Below are positions 54,159 through 54,277 of a stretch of DNA of 54,277 nucleotides, piece after piece; the first letter of the stretch is position 1, and every line of letters starts with the position of its first letter. The position numbers and the translations under genes were made by a program. The notes below the pieces were generated by a model. That model saw only the letters and a program-made list of their open reading frames with translations, had not been told where the DNA came from and searched no databases. The DNA is taken from NCBI GenBank assembly GCA_001769125.1, contig MEOG01000119.1, positions 1-54,277 on the forward strand, given 5' to 3'. This DNA comes from Bacteroidetes bacterium GWF2_35_48. Lineage in GTDB: Bacteria; Bacteroidota; Bacteroidia; Bacteroidales; GWF2-35-48.

Positions 54159-54277
54159 AAATTAAACCATAACTCCGCCATTGTTTTACGTAATATCTAA
54201 TTTTAGCTTATCAAGGAGAGCTTTAACCGGCTTAGTAATTTCGGAGAGATACCAGCTTCCATTAATTTTTATTTTTT
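54159..54277 (-). mobile_element. IS end, right copy of the 119-bp inverted contig-terminal repeat
   Basis: Reverse complement of 6-124 with one mismatch. It reads inward from the right edge and stops matching at 54159, which should be near the true 3' terminus of the element. Confidence 0.65.
54186..54277 (-). CDS. IS transposase, C-terminal fragment (contig-edge partial, second copy)
   Basis: The minus-strand frame enters from the right edge and stops at 54186-54188. It encodes the same last ~30 residues as the fragment at 2-97. Only the C-terminus is seen, so the family and the intactness of the gene are unknown. Confidence 0.5.
   Translation of the reverse strand, partial: KIKINGSWYLSEITKPVKALLDKLKLDIT

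Larger units (their letters stand above)
53808..54185. other. Non-coding stretch between clpC and the right IS copy
   Basis: This 378-bp stretch contains a MITE-like hairpin (53813-53956), a terminator (53977-54006), a small palindrome CTCGAC-TTA-GTCGAG (54076-54090) and the IS tip (from 54159). The 54007-54158 part has no coding frame that I can support. Confidence 0.6.

Overview
The window is a contig from a Bacteroidota chromosome, most likely an environmental Bacteroidales- or Cytophagales-like lineage. The evidence is the low-GC sequence, promoters of the TTTG-N18-20-TAnnTTTG type in front of many genes, proteins ending in type IX secretion (T9SS) C-terminal domains, a PorE-like OmpA protein, DUF4293 and DUF4846 genes, and a split transketolase. 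Both ends of the contig run into the last ~30 codons of the same apparent transposase, in opposite orientation (positions 6-124 and 54277-54159, 118 of 119 bases matching), so the assembly probably stopped at two copies of one insertion sequence.

Layout. 1-3530: IS remnant, repeat tract, DUF4293 membrane protein, a predicted small RNA unit on the minus strand, a Crp/Fnr regulator and a fused oligopeptide ABC ATPase. 3648-10298: an ECF sigma factor operon (sigma, membrane protein, outer-membrane barrel) followed by two large secreted Cys-rich PKD/T9SS proteins. The sigma gene and the first PKD gene share an almost identical ECF-type promoter (GGGAACGTTTT...GTC). 10385-16323: a phosphofructokinase-like protein with altered catalytic motifs, an 11-bp repeat tract with 66-bp higher-order units, a DUF4846/M23 peptidase pair, an AAA+/PD-(D/E)XK ATPase gene bracketed by two copies of a long palindrome, and a lipoprotein MsrB-MsrA. 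16714-19504: mazG, a polyferredoxin-like membrane protein and ychF. 19742-28385: a TPP-riboswitch-controlled thiamine operon (thiS, thiC, a thiE/tenI-like gene, thiD, thiE, thiG, thiH). It is interrupted by an AAA+/DUF4143 ATPase gene with 33-bp upstream repeats and by an unfamiliar PEGA/outer-membrane-barrel gene. 28437-43032 is mostly housekeeping: a DHOD-like flavoprotein, deoxynucleoside kinase, OmpA/TPR lipoprotein, TrmH-type methylase, sucC, Nudix, M14 carboxypeptidase with T9SS tail, PorE-like protein, purM, prfA and pyrF. 43073-53807: transketolase C-terminal subunit, a vWA protein and two related TPR proteins with a small antitoxin-like ORF between them, then gyrA and clpC divergently arranged. 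A hairpin MITE-like element follows clpC.

The most unusual content is intergenic. Three or more families of short-period repeats are built as inverted arms: 11-mers with core CRRTAG/CTAYYG, heptamers GGATTAA/TTAATCC, and heptamers CAAGTTR/YAACTTG. A REP-like palindrome family with core GTTGCA-TGCAAC is concentrated in the thiamine operon. The best candidates for an undescribed system are the two solo AAA+/nuclease-fold ATPase genes, each accompanied by its own repeat DNA placed exactly at the gene boundary or promoter.

All assignments come from reading the sequence and from knowledge of protein families; no database search was run.
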